64,000 nt of DNA from positions 2,170,001-2,234,000 of the forward strand of contig CP061009.1 in NCBI GenBank assembly GCA_025808375.1, given 5' to 3'. Numbering within the stretch: position 1 is the first letter of the stretch; each line of letters begins with the position of its first letter. The translations under genes and the position numbers were made by a program. This document shows, piece by piece, positions 1-7,916 of this stretch. A model generated the notes under the pieces. That model worked only from the letters and a program-made list of their open reading frames with translations. It searched no databases and was not told the origin of the DNA. Source of the stretch: Duncaniella muricolitica. GTDB lineage: Bacteria; Bacteroidota; Bacteroidia; Bacteroidales; Muribaculaceae.

Positions 1-674
1 CTGTAGAACAGCAGCGGATTGTCGTCGGGCACAAAGAGCGCGCCGTGAGGCTCATAGTCGAGTACATTGGCCTCCATGAGCTTGTCCTCGCTTTGGGCGA
101 TGTAAGGTGGATTGGAGACAATGATGTCAAAAGTGGAGTCGGGGAGCGATGTGGGTTGCAGGGCGTCCTCGATGATGAATGATACCTTTGTCTTACACGC
201 GGCGGCATTGTCTCGCGCCACCTCCAGAGCCTCGGCCGATATGTCGGTGGCTGTGACTGCGGCAAATGGCAGGCTACGGGCCAAAGCTATGGCGATGCAT
301 CCCGATCCGGTGCATATGTCGAGCGCGTGCAGGTCGGGGATGTCGCGATAGTCTCGCTCGATGATGTCGACCAGTTCGGAGGTTTCCTCGCGTGGGATCA
401 GCACGGCGGGGGTCACTTTGAGTGTAAGGCCATGCCAATAGGTAGTCCCGAGTATATATTGTATCGGCTCGTGGCGCAGCAGTCGGCCGATGATTGTATC
501 AATGGCTGTGATGAGCTCGGGGTCGGCCTCACGGTCAGAGTTGAGCATTATGTCGGTCTGCGACCAACCCTTGATGTGCTCGAGGATGATGCGCATGAGC
601 CATCGCGACTCCGACTCCTCATAGACTGGCGCGAGCTGCTGCATGCATTGGCGGGTGTATTGTGATATTGTCAT
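1..674 (-). CDS. prmC: PrmC/HemK release factor glutamine methyltransferase (3' end outside window)
   Basis: Methylates the glutamine of the GGQ motif in peptide chain release factors 1 and 2, using S-adenosylmethionine in the cytoplasm. The minus-strand translation reads MTISQYTRQCMQQLAP at the start, then a SAM-binding motif I (DICTGSGCIAIALA) and the family's diagnostic catalytic NPPY motif (SNPPYIAQSEDK). The reading frame runs off the left edge, so the C-terminus is missing. The start codon at 674 overlaps the stop of the histidine kinase gene as ATGA, which indicates translational coupling and fixes this start. Family assignment is firm because motif I and NPPY lie in the right order and spacing. 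Confidence 0.93.
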   Translation of the reverse strand, partial: MTISQYTRQCMQQLAPVYEESESRWLMRIILEHIKGWSQTDIMLNSDREADPELITAIDTIIGRLLRHEPIQYILGTTYWHGLTLKVTPAVLIPREETSELVDIIERDYRDIPDLHALDICTGSGCIAIALARSLPFAAVTATDISAEALEVARDNAAACKTKVSFIIEDALQPTSLPDSTFDIIVSNPPYIAQSEDKLMEANVLDYEPHGALFVPDDNPLLFY

Positions 675-1882
675 TCTTTACGCAGTGGGATCTCTATGGT
701 GAACGTCGAACCGGCTCCCGGTTCGGACTGCTTTACGTAGATGCGTCCTTCGTGATACTCCTCGATGATACGTCTGGCCAGGGTGAGACCGAGTCCCCAG
801 CCACGGCTCTTTGTGGTGAATCCGGGGTTGAAGATGGTCTTGAGATGTTTGCGCGAGATGCCTTTGCCGGTGTCGGTGATGTCGACCGCGGCATTGTCTT
901 TGTCAGCGTAGATTCTCACTGTTATGGAACCTTTTCCCTCCATGGCGTCAACAGCATTCTTGATGAGATTTTCCATCACCCACTCGGTGAGCGGTGCTGA
1001 TAGTCTTACAGGCAGTGGGCGGTCGGAGGGGATGATGCTGAAGTTGATGCGTTGCGATATGCGGGTCGACATGTATTCGGCCGAACGTATGGCCACTTCA
1101 TTAAGGTCTTCATCATCCATCGACGGGCGCGAGCCGATTTTTGAGAATCGTGAAGCTATTGTCGACAGGCGTTTGACATCCTTATTCATCTCGGCCACTG
1201 TCTCGCGGTCAACGCCCATGTCGCCAAGCAGTTCCATCCATGCGAGCAGCGAAGAGATAGGGGTGCCAAGCTGATGAGCAGTCTCCTTGGAGAGTCCTAC
1301 CCATACTTTGTTTTGCTCGGCGCGTTGGGTCGACGATACGGCATAATACACGATGAGTATAAACGCCATGAGCACCACTATCTGTATATATGGATAATAG
1401 CTGAGAGCTTTTAGCAGACGTGAGTCCTCATAATAGAGATACTGACATCCTGCCTCGTCCATGTCGATTTTGATAACGTTGGGTGTGTGGCGCATGTCAT
1501 CGAGCTTGTCTTTGAGAAAGTCACGATTTTTTTCGCTGATGTCGAGAGGTGAGAGTGAGTCAACGGGCTCCGGAAGCCGAAAGTTGCGGTGCATCATTAT
1601 ATTGCCCTCGTCGTCGGTGAGCAACACGGGGATGTTGCTGTTACCTTCGATGATTGAGAGCAGAAAGTCGATCGATGATGACGCGCCGCCGCTGTCGTCG
1701 GCCGAGGCCTTGACTATCTCGCGTGTGGCGTCGGCCCATATCTGCATCCTTGACCGCTCTTGTTCGGAGAGATCTTTGACGAGCGAGTCGGAGAAGTAGA
1801 GAAACACACCTACGACTGCCAGCGACACCACCATAAATATGATGGTGCCGTAGCGGCGTATTTCGTAGATGTTGAGTTGCAT
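671..1882 (-). CDS. Membrane sensor histidine kinase
   Basis: Two-component sensor kinase of 403 residues. Membrane span 1 lies near residues 13-30 and span 2 near 165-182, with a periplasmic sensor region of about 130 residues between them. The dimerisation/phosphoacceptor helix has His203 in an unusual H box (KETAHQLGTPISSL). An ATP-binding domain follows with an N box (MENLIKNAVDAM, about 303-314), DTGKG (337-341) and GWGLGL (361-366). No HAMP domain is evident between span 2 and the H box. No response regulator lies beside it, so it is an orphan here. Its stop overlaps the prmC start, making the two an operon. The signal it senses cannot be told from sequence. Confidence 0.9.
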   Translation of the reverse strand: MQLNIYEIRRYGTIIFMVVSLAVVGVFLYFSDSLVKDLSEQERSRMQIWADATREIVKASADDSGGASSSIDFLLSIIEGNSNIPVLLTDDEGNIMMHRNFRLPEPVDSLSPLDISEKNRDFLKDKLDDMRHTPNVIKIDMDEAGCQYLYYEDSRLLKALSYYPYIQIVVLMAFILIVYYAVSSTQRAEQNKVWVGLSKETAHQLGTPISSLLAWMELLGDMGVDRETVAEMNKDVKRLSTIASRFSKIGSRPSMDDEDLNEVAIRSAEYMSTRISQRINFSIIPSDRPLPVRLSAPLTEWVMENLIKNAVDAMEGKGSITVRIYADKDNAAVDITDTGKGISRKHLKTIFNPGFTTKSRGWGLGLTLARRIIEEYHEGRIYVKQSEPGAGSTFTIEIPLRKE

Positions 1883-1901
1883 CGTATTTCGGAGGAAGGA
1901 G

Positions 1902-2007
1902 GATACAAAAGTTTCATAAAGACAGACGAAATATAAGTGTTTGTGTAATAATTCCCGATTATGAAAATCAGGCTTATATTCCCGTCTTTATGAAACTTTT
2001 TTGTATC
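1902..2007. terminator. Long inverted repeat between fumarase and histidine kinase genes
   Basis: Arms at 1902-1937 and 1973-2007 are nearly complementary over about 33 bases (GATACAAAA..GTTTCATAAAGAC on both strands), with a 35-base loop. It lies between the fumarase stop and the kinase start, both on the minus strand, so a terminator for the fumarase transcript is the likely role. The stem is much longer than a usual terminator, so it may also stabilise the RNA end or be a remnant of a small repeat element. Confidence 0.6.
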
Positions 2008-2019
2008 TAAAGCATATCG

Positions 2020-3669
2020 TTACTTACCGAGAGCGCAGCCTTTGCACTTTTCGGAGATTTCGGTGAAGAAGTCGTTGCCCTTGTCATCGACAAGAATGAA
2101 AGCGGGGAAGTCCTCGACCTCGATTTTCCAGATAGCCTCCATTCCGAGTTCGGGATATTCGAGGAGTTCAACTTTCTTGATGCTGTTCTGGGCGAGGATT
2201 GCTGCGGGGCCGCCGATCGAACCGAGGTAGAAGCCTCCGTGCTTGTGGCATGCGTCGGTCACCTGCTTGCTGCGGTTGCCCTTGGCAATCATTACCATCG
2301 AGCCTCCGGCTGCCTGGAACTGGTCGACATACGAGTCCATGCGTCCTGCCGTTGTGGGACCGAATGAACCTGAGGGCATGCCTTCGGGGGTCTTGGCGGG
2401 ACCGGCGTAGTAGATGGGATGGTCTTTGAGATACTGGGGCATGGGTTCGCCCTTGTCAAGACGCTCTTTGATTTTGGCGTGAGCGATGTCGCGGCCCACA
2501 ATGATGGTGCCGTTGAGCGACAGACGGGTCGATACGGGATATTTGGTAAGTTCCTGGAGTATCTCTTCCATGGGGCGGTTGAGGTCGATTTTTACCACTG
2601 CACCCTCGCCCTGCTTACGATATTCCTCGGGGATGAGTTCGCCGGGGTTGGAGTCGAGTTTTTCAATCCAGAGACCCTCGCGGTTAATTTTAGCCTTGAT
2701 ATTGCGGTCGGCCGAGCATGACACGCCGATGCCTACGGGGCAGGATGCACCATGACGGGGCAGACGGATGACGCGGATGTCGTGGGCAAAATATTTACCG
2801 CCAAACTGTGCGCCGAGGCCGAGCTTTTCGGCTTCAACCTTGAGCTGCTTTTCAAGTTCGCGGTCGCGGAAAGCGTGGCCCAGTTCGTTGCCATGGTCTG
2901 GCAGGGCGTCGAGATATTTCACCGAGGCCTTCTTCACAACCTCGAGATTTTTTTCAGCCGAAGTGCCGCCGACCACGATGGCGATGTGATAGGGAGGACA
3001 TGCGGCTGTGCCGAGGCTCTTCATTTTCTCCACAAGGAAGGGGATAAGAGTCTGAGGATTGAGTATGGCTTTGGTCTCCTGATAGAGATAAGTCTTGTTG
3101 GCCGATCCGCCGCCTTTGGCCACGAAGAGAAATTTGTATTCGTCACCCTCGGTGGCATGGATATCGATCTGTGCGGGGAGGTTGCAGCCGGTGTTTACCT
3201 CGTCATACATTGTGAGAGGAGCGTTCTGCGAGTAGCGCAGGTTATCGGTGGTGTATGTGATATAGACGCCCTCCGAGATGCGCTCCTCGTCGTCACAGCC
3301 TGTGTAGACGTTCTGGCCTTTCTCACCGTGGCAGATGGCCGTGCCGGTGTCCTGGCAGAAGGGGAGCTGGCCCTTGGCGGCCACCTCGGCGTTGCGGAGC
3401 ATGGTGAGGGCTACAAACTTGTCGTTCTCGGATGCTTCGGGGTCGGAGAGTATCTTGGCCACCATCTCGTTGTGCTCGCGACGGAGCATGAATGCGTTGT
3501 CGTGGGTACATGCCCGGGCAAGCACGGTGAGTGCCTGGGGATCTACTACGAGAAACTCATGGCCTCCCCAGTTTTCGACCTTTACATAGTCGGAGGTGAG
3601 TTTATAATATTCGGTTGTGTCGGGTCCCAGAGGGAACATCGGTTGATACTTAAACGGTTTTGTAGCCAT
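2020..3669 (-). CDS. fumA/fumB-type: Class I fumarate hydratase (iron-sulfur)
   Basis: Interconverts fumarate and malate. Class I enzymes use an oxygen-sensitive 4Fe-4S cluster and are typical of anaerobes. The 549-residue length matches single-chain class I fumarases. The N-terminal half is the alpha-type domain (FCQDTGTAI, GGGSANKTYLYQ) and the C-terminal half the beta-type domain (YYAGPAKTPEGMPSGSFGPT), followed by a Cys-containing end (KGCALGK). The start ATGGCTACAAAACCG gives a normal N-terminus. In Bacteroidales this enzyme serves the reductive branch from oxaloacetate to succinate. No other cycle gene is adjacent. Confidence 0.95.
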   Translation of the reverse strand: MATKPFKYQPMFPLGPDTTEYYKLTSDYVKVENWGGHEFLVVDPQALTVLARACTHDNAFMLRREHNEMVAKILSDPEASENDKFVALTMLRNAEVAAKGQLPFCQDTGTAICHGEKGQNVYTGCDDEERISEGVYITYTTDNLRYSQNAPLTMYDEVNTGCNLPAQIDIHATEGDEYKFLFVAKGGGSANKTYLYQETKAILNPQTLIPFLVEKMKSLGTAACPPYHIAIVVGGTSAEKNLEVVKKASVKYLDALPDHGNELGHAFRDRELEKQLKVEAEKLGLGAQFGGKYFAHDIRVIRLPRHGASCPVGIGVSCSADRNIKAKINREGLWIEKLDSNPGELIPEEYRKQGEGAVVKIDLNRPMEEILQELTKYPVSTRLSLNGTIIVGRDIAHAKIKERLDKGEPMPQYLKDHPIYYAGPAKTPEGMPSGSFGPTTAGRMDSYVDQFQAAGGSMVMIAKGNRSKQVTDACHKHGGFYLGSIGGPAAILAQNSIKKVELLEYPELGMEAIWKIEVEDFPAFILVDDKGNDFFTEISEKCKGCALGK

Positions 3670-3812
3670 TATGCAGAATTTATGTTATTGTTGATGATAT
3701 ATTATATTTTGGTGTGACAAAAATACGAAACATTGTTTATTTATTCAACTCCGGCATGCCGGAAAATCTATGGAAGCGGGAGTTTTTAACACGAATTTTC
3801 GGTTAAGACCTG

Positions 3813-6275
3813 TTATCGCAGTTCCACCACTGTGATACCGGCTCCACCGAAGCGCACATCTTCGTCGCGGGCCGAGAGTATACCGGGCACTGTGGCAAGA
3901 TAATCGCGTATCACCTGACGCAGCACACCTGTGCCGGTGCCGTGTAATATGCGCACACGCTGTGCACTGAACCGTATGGCATCGTCAATAAAATAGGTGA
4001 CTGCCTGGATGGCTTCGTCGGCACGAAATCCGCGCACGTCGATTTCCTGCTTGAACTGTAACTGACGCTGGTGGCCGGCATCGATGGTCGACATGCTCAC
4101 TGTTGCCGTCTTGGCCTCTTTAGGCTTGGCATCGGTGGGCACGAGGCGGTCGGTTTTGACATTGGTCTTTAGGTTGCCAAACGCAACGATGGCGTTTTTG
4201 CCATTGACCTCAAGCACGGTCCCGACAGTGCCTTGTCCGTCGAGACGTACGTTTATACTCGGCTCGACAGGTCGTGAGGCTGCGGGCTGGGCCGGTGTGG
4301 CGAGGCGTGACTGACGTGCTTTTTTATTTTTGGGTGCGCGGGCCAGCAGTGAGTTCTCCTTGCCTTTGCCTGCCGACTCGAGAGCCTCGCGCTCCTCTTT
4401 AAGCCGACGGCGGGCCTCAAGAGTCATTTCACGCTCGGCGTTGGCTTTCTTGATTTCGGCAATGGTGCGCTCGATGGCGGCATTGGATGACTCGAGAATT
4501 TTTTTTGCTTCGGCGCGGGCTTCGTCGATGATTTCACGACGGTGGGCACGCAGGGTGTCGGCATCATCAGTGTAGCGTTGCAGACGCTCTTCGAGTTGCT
4601 TCTCCTTTTTGCGTATCTCGGCACGTTTGTTTTCCCAATAACGTTTGTCGCGGGTAATGTCGAGGAGATATTTGTCAAGGTTGATGTAGTCGCTGCCCAC
4701 TATCTGCTCGGCCGCGTCGATAATCTCACGCGGGAGTCCGATTTTACGGGCTATCTCTACGGCAAAAGAACTGCCGGGGCTGCCGATGGAGAGTCGGAAG
4801 AGCGGTTGCATCATCTGACGGTCATAAAGCATCGAGCCGTTCACCAGTCCGGGGGTGTCGTCGGCCATCTGCTTGAGATTCTGATAATGGGTGGTGACGA
4901 TGCCCCACATGCCCTCGGCGTTCATCTGCGCGAGTATGGCCTGGGCCAGCGCGCCACCTATCTGCGGCTCGGTGCCCGAGCCCATCTCGTCGATCAGGAA
5001 GAGCGAGCCGCGACGACCGCGCAGAAGCATAAACTTCATGTTGCGCAGGTGTGAGCTGTAAGTCGACAGGTCATCCTCAAGCGACTGGTCGTCACCTATG
5101 TCTACAAATATGTCCTCAAATATGCCGAAGTGAGAGTTTTCATACACAGGCGGGAGTATGCCACACTGGGTCATGTATTGGAGTGTGCCGACAGTTTTCA
5201 GACACACTGACTTGCCTCCGGCGTTGGGACCGGAGATTACGAGTATGCGTCGCTCGGATGTTAGGGTGACATCGATGGGCACAATCTCGCGTCCGTGTTT
5301 CTCGAGCGATAGCTTCAGCCCGGGGTGGCAGGCGTGATACCACTCCAGCTCCTGGCGATTGTGGAGATGTGGCATGAGTCCGCCCACAGCATCGGCATAC
5401 AGGGCTTTAGCCTGGATAAAGTCGAGATGATAGATGATGCCGGCCGCCTCGACGATGGCGGGGATGGATGGACGCAGCGAGTCAGCTATGACTGTCAGTA
5501 TGCGGATGATTTCGCGATGTTCCTCCATCTGCAACTCGCGGGTGAGGTTGTTGGCCTCGACCACTTCGGCAGGCTCTATGAACACAGTCTTGCCGGATGC
5601 CGACTCATCGTGTACAATGCCTTGGATACGTCGCTTGTGCATGGGGGGGACGGGTATCACCAATCGGCCCTCGCGCATGGAGGGCACGGTGTCGGGTTCG
5701 AGCAGTCCCTGCGATATGGCGTTGGAAAGCACACGGCGCAATATGGAGTTGACACGCCCCGACATACTGCGCAGTCGTGAGCGTATCTCGGCCAATGCTG
5801 GCGAGGCGTTATCCTTAACAGTCGAAGTGGTCTCGTCTATGGCTTTGTCAATCGATTGGGCTATGGTCGGAGACACTTCGGCAAGTGGTGTGACCAGCGC
5901 GTCGAGATGCGGGTAGGGGGTGCGCCCGCCTTCTGTTCGGTAGCGCGAGAAGTATGATGCCACCGAGACAAAACATTGTAGCATGCGCCGCACCTTCACG
6001 AGATCTTTTATCTCGAGAAATGTGCCGGGGATACGTATGAGTGACAGCGGAGCGTCAATGTCGTGTAGCCCGCTCAGGGGTATAGCTTCATCGGAGTGAA
6101 GCGAAGTGTTCATCTCGGCTGTGGCCCGAAGTGCCGAGAGTATCGACTCGAAGTCAGTCATAAAGGCCATGTCGGCACACCTGTCGAGTGCGCCCTGGCA
6201 GTGACAGCGACGGGCTATCTGGGACCTCACGCCGTCAAATCCAATTTTTTCTTCTATCTTGTCAGGAAAAATCAT
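3813..6275 (-). CDS. mutS2: MutS2 family ATPase with Smr domain
   Basis: MutS2 proteins lack the mismatch-recognition domain and act on branched DNA or on collided, stalled ribosomes. The 820-residue product has a core/lever region, a Walker A (GPNAGGKS, 349-356), a Walker B with the MutS signature (LFLIDEMGSGTEP, about 425-437), a long charged coiled coil (about 515-650), a KOW-like segment, and a C-terminal Smr nuclease domain with DVRG and HGTGTG. All expected parts are present and the gene looks intact. A TAnnTTTG box lies only a few bases before the start codon (6280-6287), suggesting a leaderless or nearly leaderless message. Confidence 0.95.
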   Translation of the reverse strand: MIFPDKIEEKIGFDGVRSQIARRCHCQGALDRCADMAFMTDFESILSALRATAEMNTSLHSDEAIPLSGLHDIDAPLSLIRIPGTFLEIKDLVKVRRMLQCFVSVASYFSRYRTEGGRTPYPHLDALVTPLAEVSPTIAQSIDKAIDETTSTVKDNASPALAEIRSRLRSMSGRVNSILRRVLSNAISQGLLEPDTVPSMREGRLVIPVPPMHKRRIQGIVHDESASGKTVFIEPAEVVEANNLTRELQMEEHREIIRILTVIADSLRPSIPAIVEAAGIIYHLDFIQAKALYADAVGGLMPHLHNRQELEWYHACHPGLKLSLEKHGREIVPIDVTLTSERRILVISGPNAGGKSVCLKTVGTLQYMTQCGILPPVYENSHFGIFEDIFVDIGDDQSLEDDLSTYSSHLRNMKFMLLRGRRGSLFLIDEMGSGTEPQIGGALAQAILAQMNAEGMWGIVTTHYQNLKQMADDTPGLVNGSMLYDRQMMQPLFRLSIGSPGSSFAVEIARKIGLPREIIDAAEQIVGSDYINLDKYLLDITRDKRYWENKRAEIRKKEKQLEERLQRYTDDADTLRAHRREIIDEARAEAKKILESSNAAIERTIAEIKKANAEREMTLEARRRLKEEREALESAGKGKENSLLARAPKNKKARQSRLATPAQPAASRPVEPSINVRLDGQGTVGTVLEVNGKNAIVAFGNLKTNVKTDRLVPTDAKPKEAKTATVSMSTIDAGHQRQLQFKQEIDVRGFRADEAIQAVTYFIDDAIRFSAQRVRILHGTGTGVLRQVIRDYLATVPGILSARDEDVRFGGAGITVVELR

Positions 6276-6279
6276 AGTG

Positions 6280-6287
6280 CAAATTTA
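6280..6287 (-). promoter_or_regulatory. -7 box (TAAATTTG) for mutS2
   Basis: TAAATTTG on the minus strand fits the Bacteroidetes -7 consensus TAnnTTTG. Only four bases separate it from the mutS2 ATG, so transcription would begin at or near the start codon. Confidence 0.5.
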
Positions 6288-6311
6288 GCACTTTTTCATG
6301 AGATTTTTGTG

Positions 6312-6319
6312 TACTTTTG
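6312..6319 (+). promoter_or_regulatory. -7 box (TACTTTTG) for the MmcQ-like gene
   Basis: TACTTTTG matches the TAnnTTTG consensus, 33 bases before the start codon of the plus-strand gene at 6353. It is divergent from the mutS2 promoter. Confidence 0.55.
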
Positions 6320-6352
6320 TGTCGGCTGATACTAAAGCGGCTGAAAGAAGCT

Positions 6353-6751
6353 ATGAATATAGAAGAATTTAGAGAATATTGCCTGTCGCTTGGTGAAGTG
6401 ACGGAGAAGATGCCGTTTGGTAAGTTTGCCCGGCGGTTTGATTCGCTGCTCGTATTTTATGTGCTTGACCATATGTTCTGCTTTGTCGACATAGAGGATT
6501 TTACATATGTCAACGTCAAATCGAGTCCGGAGGAAATTGCACGGATGAAGTCATTGTATGCGTCGTTGGGTGTGCCCGGTAACAGTGCGTTGAAATATTG
6601 GCTGCGACTTGACCTTGACGGTGATATTCCCGAGACTGTCGTGCGTGATGCTGTCGCCATGGCCTATCGTCTGGTCAAGGAAAAATATATGGGGAAGTCA
6701 TCGGCACGACGGACACGAAAGGCGAAAAAGTCAAATGGTTTTCCCTATTGA
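6353..6751 (+). CDS. MmcQ/YjbR family protein
   Basis: Small (132-residue) cytoplasmic protein of the MmcQ/YjbR fold (DUF419), a double-wing DNA-binding-like fold whose cellular role is poorly known. Visible family features are the N-terminal EEFREYCLSLGEVTEKMPFG segment, a central beta-hairpin (FCFVDIEDFTYVNVK) and WLRLDLDGDIP. It ends in a basic tail. The start at 6353 is preferred over an upstream ATG because it follows the promoter and a purine-rich GAAAGAAG ribosome site, and it matches the family's start. Confidence 0.82.
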   Translation: MNIEEFREYCLSLGEVTEKMPFGKFARRFDSLLVFYVLDHMFCFVDIEDFTYVNVKSSPEEIARMKSLYASLGVPGNSALKYWLRLDLDGDIPETVVRDAVAMAYRLVKEKYMGKSSARRTRKAKKSNGFPY

Positions 6752-6758
6752 GTGAATA

Positions 6759-6798
6759 ACGAAGCGTGCAGTCAATCGCGATTGACTGCACGCTTCGT
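6759..6798. terminator. 40-bp perfect palindrome
   Basis: The sequence is its own reverse complement across 40 bases (centre between 6778 and 6779), built around CAATCG/CGATTG. It lies between the end of the MmcQ-like gene and the 3' end of the tRNA-Gly attachment site. It could end transcription from both sides. In the empty site it would have been just downstream of the tRNA gene. Confidence 0.6.
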
Positions 6799-6804
6799 GT
6801 CATG

Positions 6805-6848
6805 GAGCGGTAAACGAGGCTCGAACTCGCGACCCTCAGCTTGGGAAG
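6805..6848 (-). repeat. Left att core (44 bp)
   Basis: Identical over 44 bases to 16531-16574. It covers the tRNA-Gly 3' end from the discriminator base through the T arm and variable loop to the anticodon loop. Identity stops in the anticodon stem-loop, a common crossover point for tRNA-targeting tyrosine recombinases. Confidence 0.9.
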
Positions 6849-6911
6849 AGCTGAGCTGCTACGCCTTTACACCGCTTCGCGGTGTAAAGCAACCAACTGA
6901 GCTACTGCCGC
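6806..6911 (-). pseudogene. tRNA-Gly-like sequence with a hairpin insert
   Basis: Read on the minus strand, GCGGCAGTAGCTCAGTTGGT closely copies a tRNA-Gly 5' half. It is followed by a perfect 11-bp hairpin (CTTTACACCGC, loop GAA, GCGGTGTAAAG) and then joins the genuine 44-base 3' part. A normal cloverleaf is spoiled: the D arm is opened by some 35 extra bases, the anticodon loop has two extra bases, and the acceptor stem has a mismatch. The 5' part must belong to the element, so the element carries a tRNA mimic at its left end. It probably makes no working tRNA unless the insert is removed. Confidence 0.7.
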
Positions 6912-6955
6912 TTATAAGCGATATAATTCGTATAAACGCTATCTGACATCCAATT

Positions 6956-6975
6956 GGTTTAACTCACGGTTTAAC
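6956..6975 (+). repeat. Left arm-type tandem repeat (GGTTTAAC x2)
   Basis: GGTTTAACTCAC followed by GGTTTAAC, about 107 bases inside the left att core. The right end has GGTTTAACTCTT followed by GGTTTAAC at 16425-16444, identical at 18 of 20 positions. Paired short repeats at both ends suit arm-type sites for the island's recombinase. Confidence 0.65.
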
Positions 6976-7179
6976 TTTGTGAATACATTCAAGAGGATTG
7001 GGTTAATAATATTGTTATATGTTCTCGGTATGTAAAGTTAGCTATTTCCAATGGACTGTGCAAACTCTTAGATGAATATTTGCTTAATCAACGTGTTTAT
7101 TTCAAGCATATTATAATAGGTGAGGATTCGCACTATCGTATTATTGGAATCCTATTATAAGGCGTGAAATTCAATGAAT

Positions 7180-7230
7180 GGTACATTTTCTGAATCCACC
7201 CTATAAAAACGAAAATCCTTGAAAAATGTA
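7180..7230 (+). repeat. Imperfect direct repeat (partner at 7711-7762)
   Basis: GGTACATT..TTC.GA(A/T)T(C)CACCCTATAAAA recurs at 7711-7762. The two copies lie on either side of the lipocalin-like lipoprotein gene, suggesting that this block arose by duplication within the island. Confidence 0.55.
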
Positions 7231-7237
7231 CTGTCTT

Positions 7238-7654
7238 TCAATCTAACCTAATGTGTTTTTCAATATCATCAAATGTTCCATTATAAACGGTATCTCCATA
7301 TATCACATTCTCTTTTAATTGCAGAATCAGACTATCGTTTGACAACTTAATAATCCTAAATCGTTGCTCCCCAAAATTCTTGTTGTAGATGATTAATGAA
7401 TCAGGATTGATGTATTTATAAGACCATTCTCCTGATTCATTTAGAGTGCGATAAAAACTACCCTCGGCATGAAAGGTAATAATATCATTTGAGTTTACAG
7501 ATTTTATAGAAGCATACTCCACCAATAACCATTTCCCAATCAAAGTATCCCCATGTTGGGTTATAGCGTCAGATTTATTTGATTCAAGTTTACTTCCACA
7601 CCCAAAAGCAAAGAGTATGATTAAGGTGATTAGAAATGTTGGTAAGCGTTTCAT
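7238..7654 (-). CDS. Lipocalin-like lipoprotein
   Basis: 138-residue predicted lipoprotein. A basic start (MKRLP) and hydrophobic stretch lead to Cys19 in LFAFGCGS, a fair lipobox. The mature part resembles small lipocalin-like proteins: an early GKW followed by beta-rich segments (GEWSYKYINPDSLIIYN, RFRIIKLSNDSLIL). The protein encoded at 8484-8957 shares the same pattern (PDSLI..Y, ERY/QRF, L.LSxDxLxxxL), so the two are paralogues. Likely surface or periplasmic; ligand unknown. Confidence 0.72.
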   Translation of the reverse strand: MKRLPTFLITLIILFAFGCGSKLESNKSDAITQHGDTLIGKWLLVEYASIKSVNSNDIITFHAEGSFYRTLNESGEWSYKYINPDSLIIYNKNFGEQRFRIIKLSNDSLILQLKENVIYGDTVYNGTFDDIEKHIRLD

Positions 7655-7769
7655 CTGTTATAGATATGTTTGGAGTTTATATGCCAATATAAAGCTGATA
7701 GTTAATAAGCGGTACATTATTCAGATTCACCCTATAAAAGAGAAAAATCACTGAAAATGTCCTCTTGAA

Positions 7770-7913
7770 TTATTTACGATTCTTACGTTTCTCTATCCAC
7801 TTATCTATCCGTTTCACAATAGGGTCTAAAATATAAAATGTGAATATCAGACAGAAAATGAGAATCCATATCAGTTTTGCTCTACTTGCAAGTTGGTCTA
7901 ATATTAAATCCAT
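7770..7913 (-). CDS. 47-residue single-span membrane protein
   Basis: Small ORF: MDLILDQLASRAKLIW, then a hydrophobic span (about residues 14-32, ILIFCLIFTFYIL), then a strongly basic tail (KRIDKWIEKRKNRK). The ATG lies three bases after the stop of the upstream zinc-finger gene in the same orientation, which favours a real translated gene in an operon. No family recognised. Confidence 0.5.
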   Translation of the reverse strand: MDLILDQLASRAKLIWILIFCLIFTFYILDPIVKRIDKWIEKRKNRK

Positions 7914-7916
7914 ATA

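Larger units (their letters stand above)
6912..7237. other. Gene-free left end of the island
   Basis: About 325 AT-rich bases with no plausible gene on either strand. They hold the left arm-type repeat (6956-6975) and, at the end, a copy of a repeat seen again at 7711. The position inside the left att site suits an integrase-binding region. Confidence 0.6.

Noticed and set aside
2752..3717. A 321-residue open frame opposite fumarase
   Set aside because: It is the antisense shadow of a strongly conserved class I fumarase gene. Its product has no domain or start signals.
6853..6900. An intron in the tRNA-Gly gene
   Set aside because: The insert is a plain hairpin in the D-loop region, not in the anticodon loop, and lacks group I features. 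The att repeat explains it as an element end.
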